Under the pieces are notes generated by a model that was not told the DNA's origin, searched no databases, and saw only the letters and a list, made by a program, of their open reading frames with translations. Below, piece by piece: positions 23,380 through 35,109 of a stretch of DNA of 64,000 nucleotides (position 1 is its first letter; every line of letters starts with the position of its first letter). The position numbers and the translations under genes were made by a program. Source of the DNA: Megascapheus bottae (lineage: Eukaryota; Chordata; Mammalia; Rodentia; Geomyidae); assembly GCA_024803745.1 (NCBI GenBank), contig JANJXV010000024.1, positions 16,067,927-16,131,926 of the forward strand. Direction: 5' to 3'.

Positions 23380-24970
23380 TTCCAGTTTTTCTCCAGTTAG
23401 TATAATACTGACTGTAAGTTTGTCATATATGGCTTTAATTATTTTAAGGAATGTATCTCGTATTTCTATTTTCTCTAGTGCTTTTAACATGAATAGTTGT
23501 TGCATTTTGTCAAATGCCTTCTTAGCATCCAGAGAAATTATCATATGATTCTTAACTTTAGCTCTATTGATTCGTTTTGCGAATGTTAAACCAGCCTTGC
23601 GTCTGTGGGATGAAGCCTACTTGGTCATAGTGTATAATTTTTAAAATTTGTTTCTGGATTCTGTTGGCTAGTATTTTATTGAGGAACTTTGCATATCTGT
23701 TCATTACAGAGATTGGTCTATAGCTTTCTTTTTTTGTTGGGCCTTTCCGTGGTTTGTGGATGAGTGTGATACTAGCTTCATAAAAGGAGTTTGGTATGAC
23801 TCTTTCTGCTTATATTTATCTGGAGAGTTTCAAAATTATAGGTATTAATTCATCTGTAAAAGTCTTGTGGAATTCCGTAGTGACACCATCTGTACCTGGG
23901 CTCTTTTTGTCTGGCATTTTCCTGATTGCTTCCACTATCACATTGTATGAAATCGGTTTGTTCAGTTGACTTAATCTCTTTTTAATTCAATGTGGGTAGC
24001 CCATATTTGTTTTAAAAATAACTGATTTCTACCACATTTTCTTGTTTCTTTGAATTTTCCTGTTTCTTTCCTCTTTTTGGAAGTACTTATTCATGATAGA
24101 CTGAATTTCTTGAATGTCAGTCATGATTGTTCCCATAGGATCTCTAATCTTGTTTATTTGAGTCTCCCCTCTCCTTTTTTTAATTAATCTTGCTAGTGGT
24201 CTGTCGATTTTGTTGACTCAAAGAACCTTTTTGATTTATTAAATTTATGTATAATAGATCTTATTTCAATCTGATATTTCCGATTTTATTTTGGTTATTT
24301 CTGTCCTAATTGTTTTAGAGTTAACTTTTTCTTGCTGGTCTAGGTGCTTCAATTGCTTCTTTAGGTTGTTTACAGGAGCGTCTTCTGTCTTTTTAATATG
24401 GACTCGTAGTGTGATAAATTTTCCACTTCAGATTGCTTTTGCTATGTCCTATAAGTTCCTTTGTGATGTATCTTGATTGTCATTACATTCAAGAAAGTTT
24501 TGAATTTCTTCTTTGATTTGTTCTGTAACCCAGGAGTTATTCAGTAGTGTATTATTCAGCTTCCAAGTGTTTGAATATATTTTACCCTTTACTATGTTGT
24601 TTAGAACTAGTCTGATTCCACTGTGATCAGATAGAATGCAGAGAATTATATCAGTCCTCTTGTATCTGCTTAGGTTGTTTGTGAGAACTATTATGTGATC
24701 TATTTTGGAGTATGTTCTGGGGGCTGCTGAGAAAAATGTGTAGTGTTTTGCTGTTGGGTGGAAAAGTCTCGGTATGACTGTTAAGCCCAGCTGGGCTGTG
24801 GTGTTATTTAAGTCAGAGGTGTCTTTGCTTATCTTTTGCTGAGCTGATCTGTCATTTGGTGAGAGTGGCATATTGAAGTCCCCTACTGTGACTGTGTTTG
24901 AGCCTATCTTGTCCTGTAACTGTAAGAGAGTTTTCTTGACATACTTAGGAGCTCCCATGTTGGGGGAGTA
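23380..24970 (-). mobile_element. L1 ORF2 endonuclease to RT segment (older antisense L1, proximal part)
   Basis: Reading downward on the minus strand: TVTVGDFNMPLSPNDRS and KIDHIIVLT of the apurinic endonuclease domain, SDHSGIRL (the SDH motif region), then RT N-terminal sequence and [12 protein letters not shown]. Many stops and frameshifts interrupt it. The 5' end (ORF1, promoter, start of ORF2) is missing, so it is a 5'-truncated, dead element. Confidence 0.93.
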
Positions 24971-24984
24971 TATAAGAAACTTTT
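24971..24984. repeat. Right target-site duplication of the antisense L1 block
   Basis: This is an exact copy of 21178-21191 (14 bases), starting where recognisable L1 endonuclease-domain sequence ends. Confidence 0.7.
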
Positions 24985-26103
24985 CAGGTGTGGCTTTGTC
25001 TAATAACTCAGGAAATGTTGATTCTTAAACTGAGCAGAATTCTAGTTAGCTCACAGGTATTAGGGAATTTTCCTATATTTTACCCCATAACAGTTAATTA
25101 AAATCTGTCATACTCAGTTACTTTCAGATTAGTTGTCTTAATGTTTCAGTCTCAAACACTTTGTATGTACACTTCATCTGTTTTGAACAGCATGCAGCAT
25201 CTTAAATCTTGTTGTCCAATCTTGGAGATGTTTCTAGTCAGTTTGAGTGCTGTCCTCTTTGGTGCCATTGCTGGCACCAACTGGGTACTTCATTCCTCTC
25301 CCTCCATACTCTATAAAACCCCACCGAGAAGTACCAATTGGATTCCCCAAAACCTCACTTTTCTCACTGTCCCATTTTCAACTAAGTTAAATTAAATCTA
25401 CAGCCATTGTTCTGTAGTGTTAGTGTTTTCCAAACATCCATTAGAGACAAATGGTATCACAGCGCCTGCTCCATTTCAACCACATGTCCCAGAGGCAGCA
25501 AGACAGAGCATCCATCTTCAGTGCCACCTGGCTCCCTGATAAGCTTTTATGTGTGGCTATGTTGTCAGGCGTGTTGCTCCCTCCATTCCTAGCATCTCGC
25601 CCAGAGAGTTTTTCTGAATATGACAACCATCTAAAGACGAATTATCTCCTCACAAAGTTAATTTCTGTCTCTCAGCAGGGAGCCAGTGGTTCCCACTGGG
25701 TTTGAAAGTGCTGCTGTTTGGTTAATGGATGAGCATCTCTTGCATTGTGGTACCCACACTGGAACTGCCTCCGCCTGGCTCTCCATTTGCTTTAATTTCA
25801 GACTTGCAGCTGGCATTAGGAGACCTAAATGGGTTTATTCACAGAGCAGTAGCTTACAGTCATTAGCACAGAAAGGAAATGTTATTGAAGACAAGAACAT
25901 GAGAGCTGTGTTCTTGCCATCTTTCATCACTTAGAACAGTTGGTTTGGTTGGGTGGTTGGTTGGTTATTTGAGAGAGTAAATCCACAGAATCTTTCTGGA
26001 GTTAGAATACAAGAAATTCATCTCTGACTTCTCAGAGTTGAAAAAGAATGGTGCTTTTTACAAAAATTGTAAAGATTAAAACAAGAAACTAAGTGACAGT
26101 GAC
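24985..26103. other. Unique intronic sequence
   Basis: Overlapping frames on both strands (61-84 codons) have no family resemblance. Confidence 0.55.
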
Positions 26104-26115
26104 TCTAGCACTTTT

Positions 26116-26573
26116 TTTTTTCTGGATCTGGGGCTTGAACTCTATGCCTTGGCACTGTCTCTGAGTTTCTTTTGCTCAAGGTGAGTATGCTTCCACTTGA
26201 GCCAGAGTGCCACTTTTTGCTTTTTTTTTTTTTTTTTTTGCTAGTCCTGTGGCTTGAACTCAAGGCCTGAGCACTGCCCTTCAGCTTTCTCAAGGGTAGA
26301 GCCCTATCACTTGAGCCACAGCATCACTTCTGGCTTTTTCTATGTATGTGGTACTGAGGAATCAAACCCCGGTCTTCATGCATGGTAGGCAAGCATTCTA
26401 CACTAGGCCAAAGTCCCGGCCACCCAACACTTTTTGATTTTTTTTTTTAGCAGTTTATTGAATATAAGAGTCTCACAGAGTTTCCTGCCTGGGCTGGCTT
26501 CAAACTATAATCCTCAGGTATCAGCCTCCTGAGTATCTAGGAACACAGTGTAAACCACCAGCACCCAGATCAT
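26116..26573 (-). mobile_element. B1-Geo SINE (outer), split by another SINE
   Basis: Antisense composite: Geo-type right half at 26116-26219, B1-type left half at 26437-26573 ending in the antisense of the GCCAGGCAC-type start. TCTAGCACTTTT at 26104-26115 and 26574-26585 is the duplication of the outer element. Confidence 0.9.
26220..26427 (-). mobile_element. IDL-Geo SINE (inner) nested in B1-Geo
   Basis: Complete antisense dimer with T20 tail. CACTTTTTG at 26211-26219 and 26428-26436 is its duplication, lying inside the outer SINE. Confidence 0.92.
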
Positions 26574-26585
26574 TCTAGCACTTTT

Positions 26586-28667
26586 AAGTCTAATAGTCAA
26601 CTAGTGCTAATGTTTATCATTGAAAACTCCAAAATGTAGAAAATGTTACAAATTGTTTTATTATCTAGAAAGTGGAGTGAGTCCAGCATAGAAAATTTCT
26701 TAGGGCACACCTGTCACTTTTGTTGTTCAAACAAGGTCAAATTGGCATTTTTCCTCAGGTTCAGTTTCTACAATTCTAACATTTTTGAATTCTGAAGGCC
26801 AAACAGAGCACCATAGGTATGTTTTTCTCTCTGAAAATATCCAAAGCCTGTAGGCTAAGGCCCATTTGTCTCAGAGAGGAGACCAACTCTAAAGCTGTTA
26901 ACTGTGTGTCAGAAATATGCCTCTGAGTTACTCTGCTGTTGGAACAGCTGGTGACACAGACTGGCTAGCATGGGACATCCCATTCTCCTGCCCCATGCCT
27001 GCCTTATATTACACTAAGATACCAACAGCTGGGGCTTGAATCCAGAGGCTTAAATATGAGTGGACAGATACAATACCACTTAGCTACATCCCAGCCACAC
27101 ATGTATTTTAAAAAACTGAAGTGAACATTATATAGGGAAAGTATTTTTCCCAAATTATTCCAATGTGTTAACATTTGGTGATGTGACAAATTTATGCTAA
27201 TGATGAGAAATTATAGTAGGGCAAAGACATATGAGTGAAACCATTAAAAATTGAACATCTACAACAGCAGTGTCCAGGCTGGGGGCCTCTGAGTAATTGC
27301 AAAGATTCATGAATCTGGATAATTTGTTAGCACAGACAACAGTTTTGTAGTTTGTGTATTTATTTAATTTTAACATTTTCCCATACAAATTAAAGCTGTA
27401 TAGGAGATGTTATCCAGTATAAAATAGCTTTCTGATTCTGAAAACTCACACTTCGTACTTGTGAGCAACAGTTATGATACTGATCATTTTTTTAATCTAG
27501 TGATGGACAGTTATGTAAGTGAGCAGAGTTCATAATGGGCATAAATGGCCCTTGTTTTAATTGATCTGATGAGAGTGGTGCTAGAATAACCAAGAAGTGT
27601 GTTTTCTCATGTGACTTCTGGAGTGTGCTGTTACACGCCTAGGACTTATTCTCAGAACCGCATCAGTTTGTGCCTTGGTCACTTCTACCCATGTCTATGT
27701 CTCATCTGCCGCCTGTCGAATAGCTGCTTTAAGAAACAGCTATCTATGGTGAACTCGTACAGTGGCCACAGTGGCTGTTCGTTCCCAGGCTCTGAAACTT
27801 GATTGGACTAGGCCCAAAGATTTATCATTTGAAAGCTGGTGGTTTGCTGGCTTTTTGCATGGCATTTCTCTTCTTGCTTTTGTGTAAGCCATGTGCTTCA
27901 TCACCTGGTGTTGTTTCTTCCATTATACCTAGAAAGAAATTATATGATGTAGTATAGTTAGTAAATGGTAGGTTAGGATCCAGTAGCCAGCTCTTGTAAC
28001 TCAAATTCTGTACTGTTCTTATTCCACTGTATTTCTTCTTGGGGATCAGAAAGGCTCATTAATTGATGAGTTGGCCAGAATACTAGGTGATTTATCCAAC
28101 TCCCAAACTGTTGCAATAGCTCTTAAATAATAAAGAATTGGCCAAATATCAACTCATAGCATATTGAAAAGCAGTAATTGTGATATCATTTCCTTCTCTC
28201 AAGATATTTGTTGTCAAGTTAAGAAATAGAGCATACATTTTCATGCCATGAAAATTCAGCAAGCCCAGACGACCAGATTCCTGAGAGCACACACTCCTGA
28301 ATTGGATAGCTCTCTGCCAAATCCGCTTGAGATCCCTCTTGAGTTCCAATCTTTGCCAGTGCTGTGTGGTCACTCCTGGGTTCCTTCTCTGCTTTCTCAG
28401 TCCCATCCTGGCATTGTTTGTGCCCTTTTCCTCTGTGTTCTGATGGAGAGGTGGCCTGTGTAGACAACTGTCATCCTTACTGAAGACAGTTGTTATACTT
28501 AATGAATTCCCAAAAGCTCTTTCACTTCTCTTATTTGAGAAAATAAGTAATGTATGACTAAACTATGTCCAGAGCATAATGTTGGTTTACAAAAACAAAC
28601 AGGATTTGGCTTTGCTTTTATTGAACTTAGAATTCAATACAGTAATATGAAACATACATCTGTATCG
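26586..28667. other. Unique intronic sequence with one ID relic
   Basis: Apart from the ID-type unit at 27018-27098, nothing was recognised. A faint MIR-like texture near 27960-28030 is too weak to call. Confidence 0.5.
27018..27098 (-). mobile_element. ID-type monomer
   Basis: GGGGCTTGAATCCAGAGGC and CTTAGCTACATCCCAGCCAC are an antisense tRNA-like unit with a recognisable B box. Confidence 0.6.
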
Positions 28668-28676
28668 TGAATCATG

Positions 28677-29129
28677 GGGGTTTTTTTTGCTTTCTATTTT
28701 AATTTTTTTATTTTTTAAAATCATTTTTCATATATTTTATTGTAATTAATACAAGGGCTACATTATATTCACCAGATAGAAGGTGCATTACTACACATAC
28801 ATTGATACCCTTTCTTATGTCCCCATTTCCCTCCCCCCACCCCCGCCCCTCATCTTGTTTTCCCCCTTCCCTATCCTATTTCAAATAACCAAATACACGT
28901 ATATACAGTATATCAGATAACAAGATGAAATACTGTAACAATATAAGATAACCAAGGGATAGCAAAAGAGATGAGAGATAACATAGTACATTAAGGACAA
29001 TAATCACTCATTATATGGCTTTTGTTTCTATGTCCTGGAGGTCCTTTCATTTAGCGTCATACTGTATGGCCTTATGTAGGTTTTGCTGTATTGTAAATCT
29101 CTGATAGGAGAGCCCAAGGTTTCTACTGA
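28677..29129 (-). mobile_element. L1 3' UTR, antisense, with target-site duplications
   Basis: T-rich tail, then the same antisense 3' UTR as 11740-12150, ending at AAGGTTTCTAC. TGAATCATG at 28668-28676 and 29130-29138 flanks it, supporting a 5'-truncated insertion. Confidence 0.92.
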
Positions 29130-30058
29130 TGAATCATGTTTTATTCACCTAAGTATTCATATTACCTCTTTTTTGCACACCTGGTTTATGTTCAAAGAAC
29201 ATAATGACACTCTTGATTTGATTAACAAGTACCAAAAGTGGATTAGTCTAAGTAAAATGGAAGCTTCTGATTTATATAATTCCTAGTTATACCAGAACCC
29301 ATTGGCCCTCAGTCAAATCTGTTTATTCTAGAAAAAAATTTGCTAATCTCTTTGCTTGTTCATACTATTATTATTTTTCCAGTTACATACTAGGCAATTG
29401 CTCATTCCCATTACATTAAAAAACAACATCTTAGTAATTTCAGGAGCTGAAAACAGTAGGTATCTACTACTGCTTTTTTTCAAAGTGTTAATAACTTTTA
29501 GTCTGTATAAGAAAAACTGCTTGCCAATTTAGAGCCATTTAAGTGGGATGCAAACCACTCTCTGTCACTATAGCCTCTGGAGGCATGGCTTTGTTGTTGA
29601 ACACAAAGGTTAATTTTGATCATAACAAGTCATTAATTTTCAGTGAGTCATTATGTGCACACATTAAGATCTACGGGTTTCATTGCAAAAGACAGGAAAA
29701 TATATTTTAGAAAAATCATCAATGGCAGTAGTACAACAATTACATAAAGTATTTAGTTATACTAGATTTTTTTTCATTGAGTATTATTTAAAAATAACCT
29801 CCTTTTAAGAACTGGAATTTTATTTGGGAAATCCTTTCCAGAAAATAAAGTAAATAGTGATTATGTATGTAATTTTTAATGTGTATAATTGTAAGGATAT
29901 TTCACTTATATAACATTTCGAAATTTTCTTCAACAAATTTCATAGGATAGAATTGTTACCTTGATTAATTTTGGTCACCTAGTAAGCCTTTGGGTGATCT
30001 CCAGATAGTTATTTTTAATAAGTTTCAAATTTTCATGTTAAAAAATAAATGGAAACTT

Positions 30059-30112
30059 GGGTCTGGGCATGGTAGCCCATACCTGTGATTTCAGTTATTT
30101 GATAAGTAGAAC
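30059..30112 (+). mobile_element. B1 5' fragment
   Basis: TCTGGGCATGGTAGCCCATA and CTGTGATTTCAGTTATTTGA match the first 50 bases of B1. Confidence 0.65.
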
Positions 30113-30334
30113 ATTTTTTAACTAGCTGCTGCCTTAAGATACCTCTGATGATAACCAGTTACTGTGAACTTGTTTTCAATATACATAGTTTCTTACATTG
30201 GTGTCTCAATATTGCATGGGAATTACCTTCATTGAACCGTCAATGATGAAAGACTAATAAAGACTTTTACTGGCCTGAGCCAGGGGTTTGTCATATATAG
30301 ACCCTCCGAAACACTCCGGCCTGGTGAATGTTTG

Positions 30335-30435
30335 AATATGAGATAGAGAAACGTTAAGTGGCTTCTTGGGGTCATAAAGCAAGTCACTGGCAGAGCTAGA
30401 TGTGATCCCCAGACTTTTCACTCCCACTTACATTC
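30335..30435 (+). mobile_element. MIR fragment
   Basis: GAGAAACGTTAAGTGGCTTC, AAAGCAAGTCACTGGCAGAG and CTAGATGTGATCCCCAGAC match the MIR segment for GAGGTTAAGTAACTTGCCC through GGATTTGAACCCAG. Confidence 0.65.
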
Positions 30436-30844
30436 CACCTACCTCAGTTGTAAGGGACTCCAGACACTGGCAGTTCAGGGCATGCAGGGTCTTGTATGTC
30501 TTAAGACCTAAGAATACAGTAGATGGTTAGTGACAGGGGATGAAAGATGGAGGTCCAGGTATTTTCCTCACTGCCACCATGGACAGTGGAAGAAGTTGGC
30601 AAGAAAAATAGTAGCCAGCATCCTATGCTGATGAGACTACTGGCCTGTTCCTGGGGGTGGGCATTGTGTCACAAAGGCTGCTCAGGGGAGACTGATTAAT
30701 CTGAAGCATCGAGCTTCCTTTTTCCATTAAATCAGTGTACTCCTGTTTAATTTTTTATCTATTTTTCCTCTTTCAAAACCAAACTCATTTGATTCATCTC
30801 TGGATTTGAGAACCTGTGTACTATGAAGCTGGGAGGATTTTTCC

Positions 30845-30990
30845 CCCACCTTTATTGAAGTATAATTTGCAAATAAAAATTACATATAACTAAGATATGC
30901 AACCTAATGATTTGATGTATATATACATTATGAAATGATTACCACAATCAAGGTAATGAGTACATCCATCATCTCAGATACCTACTATTG
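30845..30990 (-). mobile_element. Ancient L1 3' UTR-like fragment, antisense
   Basis: CTTTATTGAAGTATAATTTG and the following ATTACCACAATCAAGGTAAT resemble the antisense 3' UTR of old mammalian L1 (L1M-type). Assignment is by remembered consensus only. Confidence 0.5.
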
Positions 30991-31264
30991 GAAGCTTAGT
31001 CTTACAGCTTTGGAAGGCATATGCTGTTTCTAATGAAGACAGAAATGTGCTTTGCTTGCTCCCACTGAAATAGATTCTGTCCATCTCAGTTCATTTGTGA
31101 AGCATTTTGGTTGATTTGAGACTATCTGGCTCAGAGTGCACTGTGGTTTCTCTACTAGCCAACCACACTCAATCACAACACACCACATCATCAGTGCTCT
31201 ACAGCCCTATGTAACAGCAGATTCCATGCTTAACACTACATACACCTCTCCTCCATCCAGGCAT

Positions 31265-31430
31265 CCCCAGGTTCTAGGCTCTGGCACCAGACTGACTGCC
31301 CTAGTTTTTCTACTTACTGACTGTGTAGCTTGTAACACATTACCTACTTTTCTGTTTTATAAAATGACAATAATACCTTCATCACAAGACTCCTGCAACT
31401 TATATGTACTGTCAATACTCATAAATGTCG
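31265..31430 (+). mobile_element. MIR fragment
   Basis: GGCTCTGGCACCAGACTGAC, TTCTACTTACTGACTGTGTA, TTTCTGTTTTATAAAATGAC and AATAATACCTTCATCAC follow the MIR consensus in order. It accounts for the middle of a 154-codon chance frame here. Confidence 0.7.
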
Positions 31431-31861
31431 CTTATATCACTGTGATATCAACCTTTCAATCCAAATGTCCAAAGCCTCCCACCTTCTCACTGAGGTGTCC
31501 CAGCTCTTTCTGTCCCAGACCACATGCAGGATGGAAAGCTATGATCATTTTTCAATGGAACCAAAGAGTTGCATTTTTTCCACATGGGGCAAGTTACTAG
31601 ATTTTATTTCTATCTTCATTAAACATAACTAGAAGGTGGCAAGAACAAATCTGAATCACTTCCTTAAATCTACTAAAAACCAGTTTCCATAAAACCTCAG
31701 CTGTTGAAATTACACATTAAAAGAGAGCTCATCATCCTTTTGGTATCACCTTGAGCAAATTCAAGTTGATCAAGTTAATTAAAGGATCACTATATTCTGC
31801 TTATAATGCAGTTAGTTACTGCATGGTTCTTCTAAGAGTTGTTTAAAACATGAGTGCTAGT

Positions 31862-32101
31862 AGCCAGGCATGGTGGCTCACGCCTGTAATCCTAGCTACT
31901 CAGGAGACTGAGATTGAGGATCAAGGTTCAATGCCAGCCAGGGCACAAAAGAACCTGAGACTGTTATCTCCAGTTAACCTCTAGAAAATGGGAAGTGGAG
32001 CCAAGCCCCACATGGTGGTAGCCTTGAGCTGAAGAGCTCAGGGCCAGTGCCCAGGCTAACTTCAAGCCCCATTACCCACCAAACAAAACAAAACAAAAAC
32101 A
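31862..32101 (+). mobile_element. B1-Geo SINE
   Basis: GCCAGGCATGGTGGCTCACG start, CTAGCTACTCAGGAGACTGA, TTATCTCCAGTTAACCTCTA linker, right half GCCTTGAGCTGAAGAGCTCA, then a CAAAA-rich tail. One of the best preserved copies. Confidence 0.93.
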
Positions 32102-33989
32102 ACATGAGTGTTAATGACCTTCTCATTTTAATGTGGTGTATTTGAGCATATTTCATCCATTTGGTAATCAAATAATTGCTAAGGACACACAAGGTGAAAA
32201 ACAAGATTTTCTTGTAAGAAGTAGATTAAAATATTTGAAACTGTTTTTCATTTTAGCTCTCTATGGATTTTAATTCACAGAGGTCCTTCTGTGTTTCACA
32301 GTGTAAGAGTTCTTTAGCGTCTGTTTATTCTGATTGTTCTTTGTGGCTTGGGCTGAGGTCCTGACTGGCCATTTATTTGGGAAACCTCCAGGGTGCATAT
32401 CTTTAGGTCATTCTTTTTGGAAAATGTCCCTAAGCTTTCTGGAGATCAGAGCCTGGCTGTCATCATTCTAGACACCAAATGGAGAAGAGAGGAAAGAAGC
32501 TGGGGCACCTGACATATGCCAATTTACTAAACACCTTTGTTTTCTTTCCTGCCATTTTTTGGTCCAGAGAAGCTTTATTTTATTCTTTTCTGAAAATAAA
32601 GTTTCAGGGGTTTTGGCAGGGTAAAGGAGAGACAATTGCTCAACTTGCGAAGAGATCTGAAAATGTGACTACTTCCTAAATACATTTTCAGGTAATTCTT
32701 TCATTAGCCATTCCTGACCTCTTGCCTCCACATCCACGTGTACCCAGAGCAGCTAGAGATTCATAGAGATCAGTTTCCCTTAAACTTCTGGCCACTGGAG
32801 ACCATCCCCCCCCATCCATTTTCCAACTTCAAAAATGGATCTGCTTTTGTTTTCCCTCTTGTCCTCCTACCCTTGTTAAGTATGTGTCTTTATAAGACAA
32901 ATCTTATTGTTATTTCTTTAGGATTTTGTAAGAGAGAACATAATATGTTTGTACAGTCTGCTGTCTTCCCTCAACATAGCTCTCTCTCATTTCTGCTACC
33001 GATCCTCAGAAGGCCTTGGCTTTCTTTTCCCAGCAGGTGGCTGAGCAGAACATAGTATCATTGACCTTTCTCTTCTTCTCACCTGTACAGTAAAGGTCTT
33101 GCTTTTCCACTTAAACTTCTTAAAGGTCCAACCCACATCCAGTCCCTGAGCATGCATACTGCTGGTGCAGTATGTACTGCCTGTATATGTCTTTTCCATT
33201 TCCTCCCAGTAAACTAAAATAGATGATTGCCTTTGACTTGTAGTTTAAGTTGCAATTTGATAAAATAGAAAGAACAAAGCACAAAGTGGAGCAGCCTCCA
33301 CATTCAGCCACCTTCTAGCCACGTTTTCTTGGACGTTGAACTTAAACTTTCCTTAAGACTCCTAGTCTTCTGTCTGTTCTGTGACTAAGGGACACCAAGC
33401 TTATGGCCAGGTTAGCATGAACCCTGGTACAGAGGAATTAATTAACCAAAATTAGTCTTCTAAGTCCTTCTGTTCCCATCTCTTGAGCCCAGTGCTTCCT
33501 ACTGGTCTAAGCTCCAAGGTATAGTCACTGAATGATTATTCAGGAAAAAGATGCTTAATGGAGGTGGTTCTCCAGACATTTCCTCTACTTGTCTGCATCT
33601 AAACTACATCACATCAATTACGGCAGGAAAGTACAATTCCTTCTTAAACTAGAACGTATGGCAGGAAATTCTTAGCATTTGAGGCATAGTACCTTGGGAA
33701 CAAAAGCAGTGTTCACTCAAATGAAATAGCCTCCATTGGTTTTATTGGCTTTACCAAAGCCAACCTGAGGCTCACAGCTGTGCTTTCTCTTTGCAATTAT
33801 AAAAGTGAGAACGGTGTTAACTAACTTCAATTCTGTCCCCAGCTTGCCACTTGGGATCTGGAAGCTAGCTGAATTTTTGACCTAAGGCGCTCTGCTATGT
33901 AGGGTTGCCAGTTATAATTATATGTTCAGGTGTCAATTAGCAAAACAGCCCATTATTTGGCAGTTTGAAGTAATGAGATGGATCTTTCC
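32102..33989. other. Unique intronic sequence
   Basis: Nothing recognised. Frames up to 105 codons (32738-33055) lack motifs. Confidence 0.55.
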
Positions 33990-34075
33990 TTAATCTTTCA
34001 ATTCAACAAGCATTTGATAAAATTCTATATAGTGTGCTACACTTAGTAAAAGTGATGGAAAAGAGCTGGGGGTCA
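33990..34075. mobile_element. Short relic of the same mammal-wide repeat
   Basis: AATTCAACAAGCATTTGATA and the following GTGTGCTACACTTAGTA resemble the ATTCAACAAATATTTATTGA...TGTGCTAGGCACTG unit of old mammalian repeats. Short and diverged. Confidence 0.3.
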
Positions 34076-34221
34076 AAAATTTCAAATGTGCATTCTTTTG
34101 GGAGGTAATTTTCAAATAGAACTGTGAGCCATTAAAAGGCAGGATATTTTTCAGTTAGTATTTTATTTTGCCTTTCACACACCTACCCATATCCTTTTGT
34201 TTTCATGACAATCATTCTATT

Positions 34222-34466
34222 TTTGTTGTTTTATGTTTTGTGCTGCTACTGAGGCTTGAGCTCTGGGAACATTTCCTTAGCTGTTTCACTCAAATCTGTG
34301 CTCTACTACTTGAGCCACGGCTCCATTGTTGGCTTTTTGGTAGTTATTTGGAAAGAAGAGTTTTGCACACTTTCCTGCTTATGCTGGACTGGCTTTGAAC
34401 CTCAGTCCTTAGATGTTAGACTCCTGAGTAGCTAGGATTATAGGTGTGAGTCCCGGGTCCCAGGCT
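34222..34466 (-). mobile_element. B1-Geo SINE
   Basis: CTACTTGAGCCACGGCTCCA, TAGTTATTTGGAAAGAAGAG, CTCCTGAGTAGCTAGGATTA and TAGGTGTGAGTCCCGGG, antisense. Confidence 0.87.
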
Positions 34467-35093
34467 TAGAATTCTCAATTCATCATGGAAATCCATTTAG
34501 TGCAAAGTCCTTCCAGAGTGCAATGCTGCTGGTCTCTGTGGGTGACTTGGGGAAACCCTGAGACATGAGACCTGGTGTCCACTCCAGGAGTCGCTAATTG
34601 CCTGTGATGGTTGACTTTTTCTTCTGTCTACATCAGTAGATGTAGATAGAACACACATGCTTCCCATGCATGTTTTCTTCAGTATTGAATCCAGCTTTAT
34701 GCGTACATTATCTTCATTAAATTACCCAGGTGTATGTTCTCTTTACAACAGTTAGCTATGAGTCACCCAAAGTGTGTCACTCCATTCCTTTTTGACCTCT
34801 GGTTATTTCCATTGAGCAAAATACCTTCTGACTATAGGAAAAGAAGGGTGAAGACCTGGTTTAGTTAGTGAATGGGTGGCACCAAAGGAGGGTAGAGAAC
34901 GTAGTCAACCCTACTCTTGACTTCACTTTACAAATTCCCTTTCATATCAGACTTCTTTCTCCACTCATTCAACTGCAGTGTGTATTCTGCTTTTCTCCAT
35001 CCATTTGGTCTATCTCCTCTTGTATTCATTTCTTTGCAATTACGAGTCTCATGTGTTTTAAGATCAAATGTCCAGACCCATCTCCATTTACTT

Positions 35094-35109
35094 GAGAATT
35101 TACATATTT
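35094..35109. repeat. Left target-site duplication of the 35-37 kb L1
   Basis: GAGAATTTACATATTT recurs exactly at 37343-37358. Confidence 0.9.

Noticed and set aside
31136..31600. 154-codon plus-strand open frame
   Set aside because: Its middle is a MIR element; no splice context or protein family was recognised.
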